From assembly GCF_033843645.1 (NCBI RefSeq), contig NZ_JAWXVZ010000010.1:1-64000 (forward strand): a DNA stretch of 64,000 bases, written 5' to 3'. Shown here in pieces: positions 8,682 to 17,527 of the stretch (within the stretch, counting starts at the first letter, position 1; the number at the start of each line of letters is the position of its first letter). The translations under genes were made by a program, and so were the position numbers. The DNA comes from Pseudovibrio zosterae (GTDB taxonomy: Bacteria > Pseudomonadota > Alphaproteobacteria > Rhizobiales > Stappiaceae). The notes beneath the pieces are model-generated. The model was not told the DNA's origin and ran no database searches. It worked only from the letters and a program-made list of their open reading frames with translations.

Positions 8682-10949
8682 CTATAATGGAATATCGTGC
8701 TCGGAAGCAAAGTCGGCCAGGAACTGGCGCATGTTCTCCGGCGTGTGTCCGGGCTCCAGTCTTGGCAGTAGCCGCGCTGATAGCTTACGCAGATCCAGAC
8801 TGCGCAACATCGCTTTCACCGGACCAATTGCGGATGGCGACATGGACAGGCTGCGATAGCCAATACCCAGCAACGCCATGGCGGCAAGCGGCTGCCCTGC
8901 AAGTTCACCACACAGGGTGACAGGCACATGCATGCGATCGCCCACTTCCACGATGCGCTTCAAAGCGCGCAGGAAGCCGGGATGCAGAGTGTCAAAGCGA
9001 TCTGCTACCAGTGTATTGCCACGGTCCACCGCATTGAAGAATTGGAACAGATCGTTTGAGCCAACCGAGACGAAGTCCACTTCCTCATAAAGCTCTTCCA
9101 GCTGCCACAGCAGGCCCGGCACTTCCACCATCACGCCAAGGCGCAATGTCTCCGGGGTCGCGTGACCGTGCTGACGCAGGTGGCGCAGTTCACGCTCAAC
9201 GTAATCGCGCGCTTTGCGGAACTCATCCACGTCCGCAATCATCGGGAACATGATGCGCAAGGAACGGCCAGCTCCGGCATGCAGCAATGCACGGATCTGT
9301 GTGCGCAAAAGCCCTGGCCGATCAAGCCCAAAGCGGATCGCACGCCAGCCCATGGCCGGGTTCTCTTCTTGTGCAAGGCGCATGTAAGGCAAAACCTTAT
9401 CGCCGCCAATATCAAGGGACCGGAAGGTGACCGGCCTGTCACCCGCTTGATCCAATACCTTGGAATAGAGCGATTGCTGCTCTTTCATCCGCGGAAACGA
9501 CGATGCCACCATAAACTGCAGTTCGGTCCGGAACAGACCAACGCCAGCCGCGCCCGCATCGTTCATGCTCGGCAGATCTACCAAGAGGCCAGCGTTAAGC
9601 TGCAGAGTGACATCTGTGCCATCCAGCGTCACCGTTGGCTTGTTGCGCAGACGTTTGTACTGCGCTTGACGACGGGCACGGAACCGCACCTTGTCGGCAA
9701 AGGCCTGTTCCACATCCGGAGCGGGGCGGATGAAAACCTGTCCCACTTCGCCGTCAACGATAACCGGATCACCCGCCTCGACGAGCGACACAATATCTTC
9801 CACCTGCCCGATGGCTGGGATGCCAAGAGCCCGAGCCACGATGGTTACGTGGCTGGTCGGCCCGCCCTCTTCCAGAATAAGACCGCGAATGCGATCCCGA
9901 TCATAGTCAAGAAGTTCAGCAGCACCCATGTTGCGCGCAACAATAATGGCGTCCTGCGGCAACTCACCTTCCGAGGCGCCGTGCCCACGGCCCATGAGTT
10001 CGCGGATCAGACGCAGCGCCAGGTCATCCAGATCGTGCAGACGCTCCCGCAGATAAGGGTCGGTCTGACGCAGCATACGAGCGCGAGTGTCGCTCTGCAC
10101 TTTCTCAACGGCGGCTTCGGCCGTCAGGCCGTTGCGAATGGCTTCTTCAATCTTGCGCACCCACCCCCGGTCATAGGCGAACATCCGGTAGGCTTCCAGA
10201 ACCTCACGGTGCTCTCCATGCTGGGAGAAATCGCCATTGGCAAGCATGTGATCAAGCGAAAGGCGCAAACGCTGGACGGCGCCGTCCAGACGCTCCTTTT
10301 CAGCATCCGCGTCCTCAGCAATCAGGTTGGTAATCACAACACGCGGTTCATGGAGAACCACATGGCCCAAGCCTACGCCGTCTGAAAGCGGCACGCCCTT
10401 GAGGTGCATCGGTCTGGCAAGGTCAATCGTTGTGCCTTGCTGTGCGATGGCTTCCAGCTCGCCCGCAGCTACCATTTCTGCAATCACCATGGCGGTGGTT
10501 TGCAGCGCCTCGACTTCATCCTCAAAATAGGTCCGATGCGCCATGTTCTGAACAACCAGAACACCGAGCGTGCGGCCCGCGCGCAGGATAGGAACACCAA
10601 GGAAGGAGTTGTAGTTCTCTTCGCCTGTTTCAGGGCGATAGGCAAACGCCGGGTGCGCCTGCGCATTAGGTAGGTTCAATGGTCGGGCATCAGAGGCAAT
10701 AAGGCCCACAAGGCCCTCGCCAATCCGGAGGGCCGTCTTGTGAACAGCCGTCTTGTTCAGGCCCTCTGTTGCATACAGCTCCAAAACGCCGTCGGCTCGC
10801 AGTATGTAGACGGAACACACTTCCGCAACCACATTTGCTGCAATAAGCCGAACAATCTTGTCGAGCCGCTCCTGCGCGTTGATGGGTTCTGCCATCACCT
10901 CGCGAAGGCGACGCAAGAGAACGCGCGGTCCGGCCAAGCTGCTGCGCAT
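8682..10949 (-). CDS. ptsP: Phosphoenolpyruvate-protein phosphotransferase PtsP (EI-Ntr)
   Basis: The 755-residue protein has an N-terminal GAF domain (about 25-165) followed by the enzyme I body. The phosphorylated histidine is His367 in GGPTSHVTI; the C-terminal PEP-binding barrel carries TLCGELAG with the catalytic cysteine near residue 700. EI-Ntr passes phosphate from PEP to the Hpr-like NPr protein, linking nitrogen status and potassium or carbon control rather than sugar uptake. It lies about 95 bases downstream of lysC, an order common in Hyphomicrobiales. Both halves are intact. Confidence 0.95.
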   Translation of the reverse strand: MRSSLAGPRVLLRRLREVMAEPINAQERLDKIVRLIAANVVAEVCSVYILRADGVLELYATEGLNKTAVHKTALRIGEGLVGLIASDARPLNLPNAQAHPAFAYRPETGEENYNSFLGVPILRAGRTLGVLVVQNMAHRTYFEDEVEALQTTAMVIAEMVAAGELEAIAQQGTTIDLARPMHLKGVPLSDGVGLGHVVLHEPRVVITNLIAEDADAEKERLDGAVQRLRLSLDHMLANGDFSQHGEHREVLEAYRMFAYDRGWVRKIEEAIRNGLTAEAAVEKVQSDTRARMLRQTDPYLRERLHDLDDLALRLIRELMGRGHGASEGELPQDAIIVARNMGAAELLDYDRDRIRGLILEEGGPTSHVTIVARALGIPAIGQVEDIVSLVEAGDPVIVDGEVGQVFIRPAPDVEQAFADKVRFRARRQAQYKRLRNKPTVTLDGTDVTLQLNAGLLVDLPSMNDAGAAGVGLFRTELQFMVASSFPRMKEQQSLYSKVLDQAGDRPVTFRSLDIGGDKVLPYMRLAQEENPAMGWRAIRFGLDRPGLLRTQIRALLHAGAGRSLRIMFPMIADVDEFRKARDYVERELRHLRQHGHATPETLRLGVMVEVPGLLWQLEELYEEVDFVSVGSNDLFQFFNAVDRGNTLVADRFDTLHPGFLRALKRIVEVGDRMHVPVTLCGELAGQPLAAMALLGIGYRSLSMSPSAIGPVKAMLRSLDLRKLSARLLPRLEPGHTPENMRQFLADFASEHDIPL

Positions 10950-11045
10950 ACCTTGTCCTACCTATCGTTTGTCATTCGACCTCAAGTCGGGCTAGCGGCT
11001 GCGCTAGTTTAGTACAGCCGCTCGCAACATGTCGACTCACCTAAT

Positions 11046-12296
11046 TTAACCGTCGAGACCATATAGCGAATGCAGAGTCCGCACCGCAAGTTCCGTATAG
11101 GCAGAATCAATCAGCACAGAGATTTTAATTTCTGATGTTGTGATCGCGCGGATGTTGATGCCCTTGCCAGCCAGCCCACGGAAACAGTCCGCAGCAACAC
11201 CGGCGTGAGAGCGCATGCCCATCCCGATCACGGAGACCTTCACCACATCAGTCGTGCCTTCCAGCGTCTCATAACCAATGCCCTCAGAGTTGGCTTCGAT
11301 TACGGCGCGCGCACGCTCATATTCCGTTTCAGGAACAGTGAAGGTGATATCGGTTGTCTTTCCATCCGGGGAAATGTTCTGAACGATCATGTCCACATTG
11401 ATGTTGGCGTCAGCCAGCGGACCAAACACGTTGCTGGCCACACCTGGCTTGTCGGCCACGTTGCGGATGGAGATTTGCGCTTCGTCCTTCGAAAAGGCGA
11501 TGCCAGTGACAACTTGCTGTTCCAATATTTCGTCCTCATCGCAGATCAACGTTCCCGGTGGCAATCCGCCATTGCCAACCTGCGGAGCATCCGGATCATC
11601 AAAACTGGAGCGAACAAACGTCCGCACGCCATGCACCATGGCCATTTCCACGGAGCGAACCTGAAGCACCTTGGCGCCCAGTGACGCCATCTCGAGCATT
11701 TCTTCAAACGACACCCGGTCCAGACGCTGCGCTTTAGGCACAATGCGTGGGTCCGTTGTATATACACCGTCCACGTCCGTGTAGATATCACAACGGTCTG
11801 CGTGGATTGCCGCAGCCAGCGCTACAGCGCTTGTGTCAGAGCCGCCACGGCCGAGCGTCGCAATGCGGTTGTCTGGAGCCAGACCTTGGAAGCCGGCTAC
11901 AACAGCAACCTGACCGCGCTCAAGGCGTTCGATGACGGTTCCGCCTTCGATTCGCTCAATACGAGCTGCGCCATGCGCTTCATTCGTGTGAATTGGGATC
12001 TGCCACCCCTGCCAGGAGCGGGCCTCAACACCCATGTCCTGAAGCACGATAGCAAGGAGACCAGAGGTGACCTGCTCACCGGAAGCAACCACCGCATCAT
12101 ATTCGCGCGCATCATGCAGCGCTGCAGCGTCCTTCGTGTAGCCAACCAGTGTGTTGGTCACACCTGCCATGGCCGAAACCACAACGGCAACCTGGTTGCC
12201 AGCTTCCACTTCACGCTTCACATGCCGCGCTACGTTGCGGATGCGATCAAGGTCGGCAACTGATGTGCCGCCGAATTTCATTACCAAACGGGCCAT
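11046..12296 (-). CDS. lysC: Aspartate kinase
   Basis: This 416-residue enzyme phosphorylates aspartate, the first step of the lysine, threonine and methionine pathway. The KFGGTSV motif at about 8-14 begins the amino-acid kinase domain (about 1-245). Two ACT domains follow (about 265-410), which usually give feedback inhibition by lysine and threonine. The length matches the monofunctional class with no homoserine dehydrogenase fusion. A GGAGG site lies upstream of the ATG. It is divergent from ubiG across 155 bases and heads the minus-strand series toward ptsP. Confidence 0.96.
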   Translation of the reverse strand: MARLVMKFGGTSVADLDRIRNVARHVKREVEAGNQVAVVVSAMAGVTNTLVGYTKDAAALHDAREYDAVVASGEQVTSGLLAIVLQDMGVEARSWQGWQIPIHTNEAHGAARIERIEGGTVIERLERGQVAVVAGFQGLAPDNRIATLGRGGSDTSAVALAAAIHADRCDIYTDVDGVYTTDPRIVPKAQRLDRVSFEEMLEMASLGAKVLQVRSVEMAMVHGVRTFVRSSFDDPDAPQVGNGGLPPGTLICDEDEILEQQVVTGIAFSKDEAQISIRNVADKPGVASNVFGPLADANINVDMIVQNISPDGKTTDITFTVPETEYERARAVIEANSEGIGYETLEGTTDVVKVSVIGMGMRSHAGVAADCFRGLAGKGINIRAITTSEIKISVLIDSAYTELAVRTLHSLYGLDG

Positions 12297-12451
12297 CGCT
12301 TCCCAATTTCCTCCGAGGGCCTTGAAGCACAGAACTTACTGCCACAGTTGGCGCTCATGCATACAGCTACAGCCCTCTTATCGCAACCAGTGGCTTGACA
12401 AAAACGCGCCGGCGAACCACCAGTGACCTGAATAAGTTGGAGTTCTGACAA

Positions 12452-13219
12452 ATGACCGCCTCAAAGCCCACCACCCCTGAACACACTGGGACCGTTGACA
12501 CGGCAGAGATCGACCACTTCTCCTCGATCGCAGCCGAGTGGTGGGACCCGACCGGAAAATTTCGCCCGCTACATAAATTCAACCCGGTGCGCATCGCGTT
12601 CATCAAGGAGTACATCGCCGCTCATTTCGGCCGCGATGAGAAGTCGCCAACCGCTCTGGAAGGCCTTCGCCTTTTGGACATTGGCTGTGGCGGCGGTTTG
12701 CTTAGCGAACCCATGGCACGTATGGGCGCAGCGGTTACAGGTGCAGACGCAGCCGAGAAGAACATCGCAGTTGCCAAACTCCATGCCGAACAATCGGGCC
12801 TTGATATCGACTACCGCGCCCAGACCGCCGAAGCGCTGGAAGCCGCCGGTGAGCAATTTGATGTCGTCCTGAACATGGAAGTAGTTGAGCACGTTGCGGA
12901 TGTGCCGCTGTTTATGGAAACATGTACCAAGCTCGTGAAGCCGGGCGGCCTCATGTTTGTTGCCACCATCAATCGCACGATGAAGGCCTACGCGCTTGCC
13001 ATTGTCGGTGCCGAATATGTGCTTCGCTGGCTACCAAAAGGAACTCACCACTACGAAAAACTCGTCACGCCTGAAGAGCTGGAGGCCCCCATCAGTGCGG
13101 GCGGCATGCATATCTTTGAGCGCTGTGGGGTGAGCTACAATCCACTTTTTGACAGCTGGTCCCGTTCCCGCGACCTGGACGTGAACTATATGGTAATTGC
13201 AAGCAAACCTGAAAATTGA
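12452..13219 (+). CDS. ubiG: Ubiquinone biosynthesis O-methyltransferase
   Basis: The 255-residue SAM-dependent methyltransferase carries out both O-methylations in ubiquinone synthesis. Evidence is the family opening HFSSIAAEWWDP (about 22-33), the SAM loop DIGCGGG (76-82) and the C-terminal YMVIASKP. The GGAG site sits 9 bases before the ATG. It is divergent from lysC and followed after 33 bases by an alpha/beta hydrolase gene that may share its transcript. Confidence 0.95.
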   Translation: MTASKPTTPEHTGTVDTAEIDHFSSIAAEWWDPTGKFRPLHKFNPVRIAFIKEYIAAHFGRDEKSPTALEGLRLLDIGCGGGLLSEPMARMGAAVTGADAAEKNIAVAKLHAEQSGLDIDYRAQTAEALEAAGEQFDVVLNMEVVEHVADVPLFMETCTKLVKPGGLMFVATINRTMKAYALAIVGAEYVLRWLPKGTHHYEKLVTPEELEAPISAGGMHIFERCGVSYNPLFDSWSRSRDLDVNYMVIASKPEN

Positions 13220-13252
13220 TGCAACAAGGCTGAGCAACAGAAGGAACCCGGC

Positions 13253-13963
13253 ATGAGAAAGGTCGTCACCAATGAGCCATTGGTTTTTGTCCCAGGCCTT
13301 GCCTGCACCGCCGCGCTGTTTGCACCGCAGATTGTTGCTTTTGCCGACCAGCCAATCATGGTGGCAAATACCTGTGAAAAAGAGAGCATAGCAGAAATCG
13401 CAGAGCAGCTTTTGAACGAAGCACCAGAACGGTTTGCTCTCATCGGGCTTTCCATGGGCGGGTACATCGCCCTAGAGGTTATGCGGCAAGCACCAGACCG
13501 CGTGACACGTCTTGCGCTCTTGAGCACGAATGCCAGAGCCGACACACCGGAACAAGCGGAAATCCGCTCCAAGCAGATCCGCATTGCCGCAGAGGGCGGT
13601 TACGACAAGGTTGCTCCAAGTCTTTATCCTGCTTGGGTTCATCCAAGTCGGCATGAAGATTACGAGCTGAAGGAAACCGTGATCGAGATGGCGCAGGACG
13701 TGGGGCCGGAGGCTTTTGTCCGGCAGCAAAAAGCCGTGATGAGCCGCATTGACCAGCGCGAAAATCTCAAGGCCATCACCTGCCCCACTTTGGTTCTCGT
13801 TGGGACTGACGATCAAGTAATGCCTCTCGACCGCGCCGAGGAAATGCATGCAGCAATTACTTCCAGCGCGCTCGTCACCGTACCGGAATGCGGACATCTT
13901 TCAACACTCGAGCAACCCTCCATTACCACTAAAGCACTTCAAGAGTGGCTGGTAAGGGCATAG
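13253..13963 (+). CDS. Alpha/beta fold hydrolase
   Basis: The 236-residue protein shows the nucleophile elbow GLSMGG (Ser67), an acid region GTDDQVMP (about 185) and a late histidine in ECGHLSTLEQP (about 217), which together form a Ser-Asp-His triad. The substrate cannot be told from sequence. It follows ubiG with an AAGGAA site before the ATG. The absence of a signal peptide places it in the cytoplasm. Confidence 0.8.
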   Translation: MRKVVTNEPLVFVPGLACTAALFAPQIVAFADQPIMVANTCEKESIAEIAEQLLNEAPERFALIGLSMGGYIALEVMRQAPDRVTRLALLSTNARADTPEQAEIRSKQIRIAAEGGYDKVAPSLYPAWVHPSRHEDYELKETVIEMAQDVGPEAFVRQQKAVMSRIDQRENLKAITCPTLVLVGTDDQVMPLDRAEEMHAAITSSALVTVPECGHLSTLEQPSITTKALQEWLVRA

Positions 13964-14036
13964 TCCTACTTTTAGGGAGTGTGCGCCGCACCATTTCTAA
14001 GCTAACCTAACGGAAGCTGGTTCTCAGCTTTCTTTA

Positions 14037-14064
14037 GGGACGGCTCCCTTTGTTTTCCCGTCCC
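14037..14064 (+). terminator. Hairpin between the hydrolase and phasin genes
   Basis: GGGACGG (14037-14043) and CCGTCCC (14058-14064) form a 7-base stem with a T-rich loop. There is no clear U tract behind it, so it may be a weak terminator or a leader structure of the phasin mRNA. Confidence 0.3.
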
Positions 14065-14121
14065 CCACGAAAAGCGGCCGAACGGTCGCCACGAACTCTT
14101 ACCAACCTTCCGGGGGGTCAT

Positions 14122-14640
14122 ATGTTCAACTTCGATGATCAATTTAAAGAAGCCATGGAAATGTGGAACAGCTCAATGGGCGGCACACCGTGGCGCGTGT
14201 GGGCAGAAGGCCTTGAAAAGTCCACTGTAGGGCCACTGGAATCCGTCATGAAAGCCCAGAGCTCCATGATGAAGGCCAGTCAGCAGCTCGCAGACAAGGA
14301 AATGGACTTCATACGGCATCGCATGGACGAGCGCTTTGCTTATATGCGCGAACTTTGTTCATGCCCCAACGGTGCAGAAGTCGCGCACATCAGCACGGAG
14401 TTCTGGCAGTCTGCTTTTGAAGACTACCGCGACCATAACGCTGAGCAGCTTCATATCCTGACAAAGACCATGAGCGAAAACAGTGCGCAGGCGTCTGATG
14501 CGCTGACCGAGTCTTTGTCAGGCCTGAAGGCAGCGGAAGAAGCGCTTACACCAGCCAAGCCGACACCGGCGGCCAAACGTGCGCCAGCACGCCCAAAGGC
14601 ACGCGCCACAGCCAAGGCCACTTCTTCAAGCGAAGAATGA
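14122..14640 (+). CDS. Phasin family protein
   Basis: The 172-residue protein is helical and Met/Gln/Ala-rich, with the phasin features LESVMKAQSSMMKAS, repeated amphipathic helices, and an Ala/Pro/Lys-rich tail (about 140-172) like those of polyhydroxyalkanoate granule proteins. Phasins coat PHA granules and limit their coalescence. The frame is open from 14050, but the ATG at 14122 has a GGGGGG ribosome site and gives the natural MFNFDD start. No other PHA gene is in the window. A signal-less, soluble protein is expected. Confidence 0.75.
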   Translation: MFNFDDQFKEAMEMWNSSMGGTPWRVWAEGLEKSTVGPLESVMKAQSSMMKASQQLADKEMDFIRHRMDERFAYMRELCSCPNGAEVAHISTEFWQSAFEDYRDHNAEQLHILTKTMSENSAQASDALTESLSGLKAAEEALTPAKPTPAAKRAPARPKARATAKATSSSEE

Positions 14641-14665
14641 ACCTGTTTTGAGGGAACAAGTAGAG

Positions 14666-14692
14666 AGCGCGGGTTGAATCTCACCCCGCGCT
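14666..14692. terminator. Bidirectional terminator between the phasin and DUF1178 genes
   Basis: AGCGCGGG and CCCGCGCT form an 8-base stem with an 11-base loop between two convergent genes. The T tracts are short on both sides. Confidence 0.55.
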
Positions 14693-14707
14693 TTGTCATG
14701 AGCTAGC

Positions 14708-15283
14708 TCAGTTGCGATCTTCCGGCAGCGCGGGCAGCGGCAACACGTCAATGCCTTCATCAAGCAGCTCTCGCGTTTCATCGAGGGAAGCCTGACCGTA
14801 TATGCCGCGCTCCTCGGTTTCGCCGTAGTGCATCTTGCGCGCTTCTTCCACGAACTTGTCGCCAACGTTTTCGGCGCTTTCCGTTACATGTTTTCGAAAC
14901 TGGCGGATCGCTTCCGACAGTTCCTTCATGCGCTCAGTGTTCAAAGAAAGCGTTGTTCCCTCGGTTTCAGGCGGAGGGGCACCTGCCCCGACATTCGCAG
15001 GCACGGGGGTGCTTGCCTCGGGCGTCGGTTGAGCGGCGGGCGCGGGCGCGGCCTGGGTTGCTTGCTTTTGTGCCGCAGCCTGACGCTGCAAGTCCTCTCG
15101 AGCCTTCGCCTTGCCCCGTGCCGTTGCCACGTTTGGCGACATAAGCCCTTTGGATATGGATGTTGACTCGCACACGGGACAGGAGATCAGGCCGCGCTCA
15201 GCCTGTGCATCAAAATCCGTGGAGTTTCTGAACCACGCATCAAAGCTATGTCCCTTGTCACAAAGTAGCGCGTAATTGATCAC
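14708..15283 (-). CDS. DUF1178 family protein
   Basis: The 191-residue protein starts MINYALLCDKGHSFDAWF and has CPVC at about 34-37, together a likely small zinc site, then a variable Ala/Pro-rich linker (about 60-105) and a conserved C-terminal part (YGETEERGIYG). The family is defined in proteobacteria but has no known function. It is the last gene of the comF-grxC-nitrilase-DUF1178 series, an arrangement kept in many alphaproteobacteria. Confidence 0.88.
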   Translation of the reverse strand: MINYALLCDKGHSFDAWFRNSTDFDAQAERGLISCPVCESTSISKGLMSPNVATARGKAKAREDLQRQAAAQKQATQAAPAPAAQPTPEASTPVPANVGAGAPPPETEGTTLSLNTERMKELSEAIRQFRKHVTESAENVGDKFVEEARKMHYGETEERGIYGQASLDETRELLDEGIDVLPLPALPEDRN

Positions 15284-15301
15284 TTGCGTTTCTCCGGCGC
15301 A

Positions 15302-16138
15302 CTAAAGCGCAACGTCCTCTATGGAAAACCCTCGTGCGTTCGCAATGGCTGGCACGCGGGCACGTGCGTCTTCCGATAGCTTTAATCGAACCTCAGCCAG
15401 CAACACGCCGGGCTCATCATGGTCCAGCTCACCTATAACGCGTCCCCACGGATCGACAATAAGGCTATGTCCATAGGTCTCGCGCCCATCTTCATGCACT
15501 CCGCCTTGCGCGGCTGAAACAACGAATGCGCCATTTTCAATGGCACGGGAGCGCTGGAGCACATGCCAATGAGCACGCCCAGTCTGGCGCGTAAAGGCCG
15601 CTGGTGCTGTCAACACCTGAGCGCCATGCTTTGCCTGTTCGCGAAAGAGCGCGGGCTGCCGCACATCATAGCAGATGGCCAAACCAATCTTGGTAAATGG
15701 CAGCGCCACCACCGGGCTGGATGTTCCTGGCTCATAGGTCTTGGATTCCCGCCAGCTTTCACCATCTGGCAAGTCCACATCGAACATGTGGATCTTGTCA
15801 TAACGCGCAGCCACGGATCCATCCGGTGCCAGAAGGAAAGCCCGGTTAGCGAGTTTGCTATCATCACGCCGAATTGCCAAAGAACCAAGGTGTAGCCAGA
15901 TCTGCAGATCGGCTGCAACCTTTGTCATCCGGGCAAGAAAGGGATCCTCCGCCTCAGAACTGACCGCTGCCATTTGCGCTTCACGGCTGCGCTCAAGAAC
16001 GTTGGTCATCTCAGGCGTCTGGATATAGATGGCGCCGTCCTTGGCGGCTTCACGCACCAAGACTTCGCAGGCATCCAGATTCGCTCGTACATCGCGTCCG
16101 GAGCGCATCTGCACGCAAGCTGCAACAAACTCCTGCAT
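15302..16138 (-). CDS. Carbon-nitrogen hydrolase, Nit1/omega-amidase type
   Basis: The nitrilase-fold catalytic set Glu43, Lys115 and Cys156 (TPEMT, YDKIHMFD, AICYD) is complete in this 278-residue protein. The YDKIHMFDVD pattern is typical of the Nit1 branch, which repairs deaminated glutathione, and fits the neighbouring glutaredoxin gene. The upstream ATG at 16147 touches the AGGGGGGG ribosome site, so the ATG at 16138 (spacing 9) is the better start. Substrate is inferred from the subfamily. Confidence 0.85.
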   Translation of the reverse strand: MQEFVAACVQMRSGRDVRANLDACEVLVREAAKDGAIYIQTPEMTNVLERSREAQMAAVSSEAEDPFLARMTKVAADLQIWLHLGSLAIRRDDSKLANRAFLLAPDGSVAARYDKIHMFDVDLPDGESWRESKTYEPGTSSPVVALPFTKIGLAICYDVRQPALFREQAKHGAQVLTAPAAFTRQTGRAHWHVLQRSRAIENGAFVVSAAQGGVHEDGRETYGHSLIVDPWGRVIGELDHDEPGVLLAEVRLKLSEDARARVPAIANARGFSIEDVAL

Positions 16139-16175
16139 GGATCCCATCCCCCCCTTTCAAAACTGACTGCGGTGA

Positions 16176-16439
16176 TTAGACACCCGCTGCCAAAAGGGCG
16201 TCAAGCTGTCCGCGACGCTCAAGTGCGTAAAGGTCATCGCAGCCACCGATATGTTCCGATCCGATAAAGATCTGCGGGAAGGTGCGACCACCGTTTGCCT
16301 TCTTAATCATTTCTGTCTTGTAGGTCGGGTCGTCAGAGGCGTTGTACTCGGTGTACTCTACGCCCTTTTCTTCAAGCAGGCGTTTGGCACGTGCGCAAAA
16401 ACCACACATGTCGCGTGTGTAAAGCACGACTTCAGTCAT
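16176..16439 (-). CDS. grxC: Glutaredoxin 3
   Basis: This 87-residue dithiol glutaredoxin has the active site CGFC at residues 11-14 and the glutathione-binding features TFPQIFIG and GGCDDL. It reduces protein and glutathione disulfides. The ATG at 16439 with an AGAGG site is preferred to the open frame start at 16475. It lies between comF and the Nit1-type gene, consistent with a thiol-metabolism unit. Confidence 0.94.
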   Translation of the reverse strand: MTEVVLYTRDMCGFCARAKRLLEEKGVEYTEYNASDDPTYKTEMIKKANGGRTFPQIFIGSEHIGGCDDLYALERRGQLDALLAAGV

Positions 16440-16598
16440 TGTTCTTTTCCTCTTCACCTGCGTCTGGTCAGGCACATCAATTTAACGGTTGGCAAGCAAC
16501 GAACGCTGTTTATATGGCGGGAGAGGCCGCATTCGCAAGAGTTGCCAGCCTGGGATGTAAGTCGAAGAGGAAAAGCCCGCCACTCGCAACGGGCTCAC

Positions 16599-17375
16599 TT
16601 ATTCGTGTTCAGGGTTCACCCGCGCAAACACCAGAACATCAACGGCGGAAGCGCCTGCCCGCTTCAAGGCCCGCGCACAAGACTCCGCTGTCGCCCCAGT
16701 GGTCAGCACATCATCGACAAGCACCACATGTCGCCCCGTGACAACAAATCGCTTTTCTTCCGGCACTTCAAAGGCTTTGCGAACATTCTTGCGCCGCTCG
16801 GCACGCTTGAGCCCCACCTGCCCGGATGTATGACGAATGCGCTGAAGCGCAAAGACATCGTGCTGCAGGCCCGTCAACTCGGAGATGGCATGTGCCAGCA
16901 AGGCTGACTGATTGTAGCTTCTCTTCAAGAGCCGCCACCTGTGCAATGGTACCGGCACCAGTAACGGGTCGCTCTCAAACAGCTCCGCGCCGCCTCGCAC
17001 CATCATGGGAGCGAGAACCTTGCTCAACGCAGGCCGATTGGAAAACTTGAACTGATGCACAATGTCCCGCGCTGGCCCTGTGTAGCTTGCAGCAGCGCGT
17101 GCCCGATCATAGTCGGGCGGTTCCGCAATGGCCGCAGGGCTCACAGCGCCAGGACCGCAGTCATAAGGCATGGGGGTCCCAAGCCGATCACACCACGGAG
17201 GCGACAGAAACTGCACCAATCCCCAGCACGCAGCACACAGGCCCGCACGTTCCTGCAGGCAGATGCCACAGGACGGACAGGTTGGCGGTACAACGAAGTC
17301 AACCAGTTGCTGCCCAATCCGCACACTGGTGCGCAGGGCAGAGGCCAGCTGAGGGGAAAAGCGTAGACCCTGCAC
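16599..17375 (-). CDS. comF: ComF family phosphoribosyltransferase-like protein
   Basis: The 258-residue protein begins with a double zinc ribbon (CPSC at 33-36, then Cys39, Cys47 and Cys50), followed by a type I phosphoribosyltransferase domain with the PRPP loop VVLVDDVLTTGAT near 220. ComF/GntX proteins support DNA uptake or use of DNA as nutrient in some bacteria; the biochemical role is unsettled. The start codon is GTG. It is divergent from the methyltransferase gene at 17528 and heads the minus-strand unit with grxC. Confidence 0.88.
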   Translation of the reverse strand: MQGLRFSPQLASALRTSVRIGQQLVDFVVPPTCPSCGICLQERAGLCAACWGLVQFLSPPWCDRLGTPMPYDCGPGAVSPAAIAEPPDYDRARAAASYTGPARDIVHQFKFSNRPALSKVLAPMMVRGGAELFESDPLLVPVPLHRWRLLKRSYNQSALLAHAISELTGLQHDVFALQRIRHTSGQVGLKRAERRKNVRKAFEVPEEKRFVVTGRHVVLVDDVLTTGATAESCARALKRAGASAVDVLVFARVNPEHE

Positions 17376-17416
17376 GGAATTTACCCTATTTAAGGCAACA
17401 AGTTACCGTATCACAG

Positions 17417-17476
17417 CACCCGCTGGGTGGGGCTCCCCGGATCCACGTGCCACGAGATTCAGCGGCATGGTGGCAC
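17417..17476 (+). repeat. Two small inverted repeats upstream of the methyltransferase gene
   Basis: CACCC-GCT-GGGTG (17417-17429) and GTGCCAC...GTGGCAC (17447-17453 with 17470-17476) lie in the 152-base divergent gap. They could be leader hairpins or operators; neither has a T tract. Confidence 0.3.
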
Positions 17477-17527
17477 CGCCTCTCTCCCTTCGGGCAAGTT
17501 CAGCACACTGGAAGTCTCGCAAAAACG

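Noticed and set aside
9162..10385. A 407-codon open frame antisense to ptsP
   Set aside because: Shadow of the ptsP coding frame; no start signal or domain.
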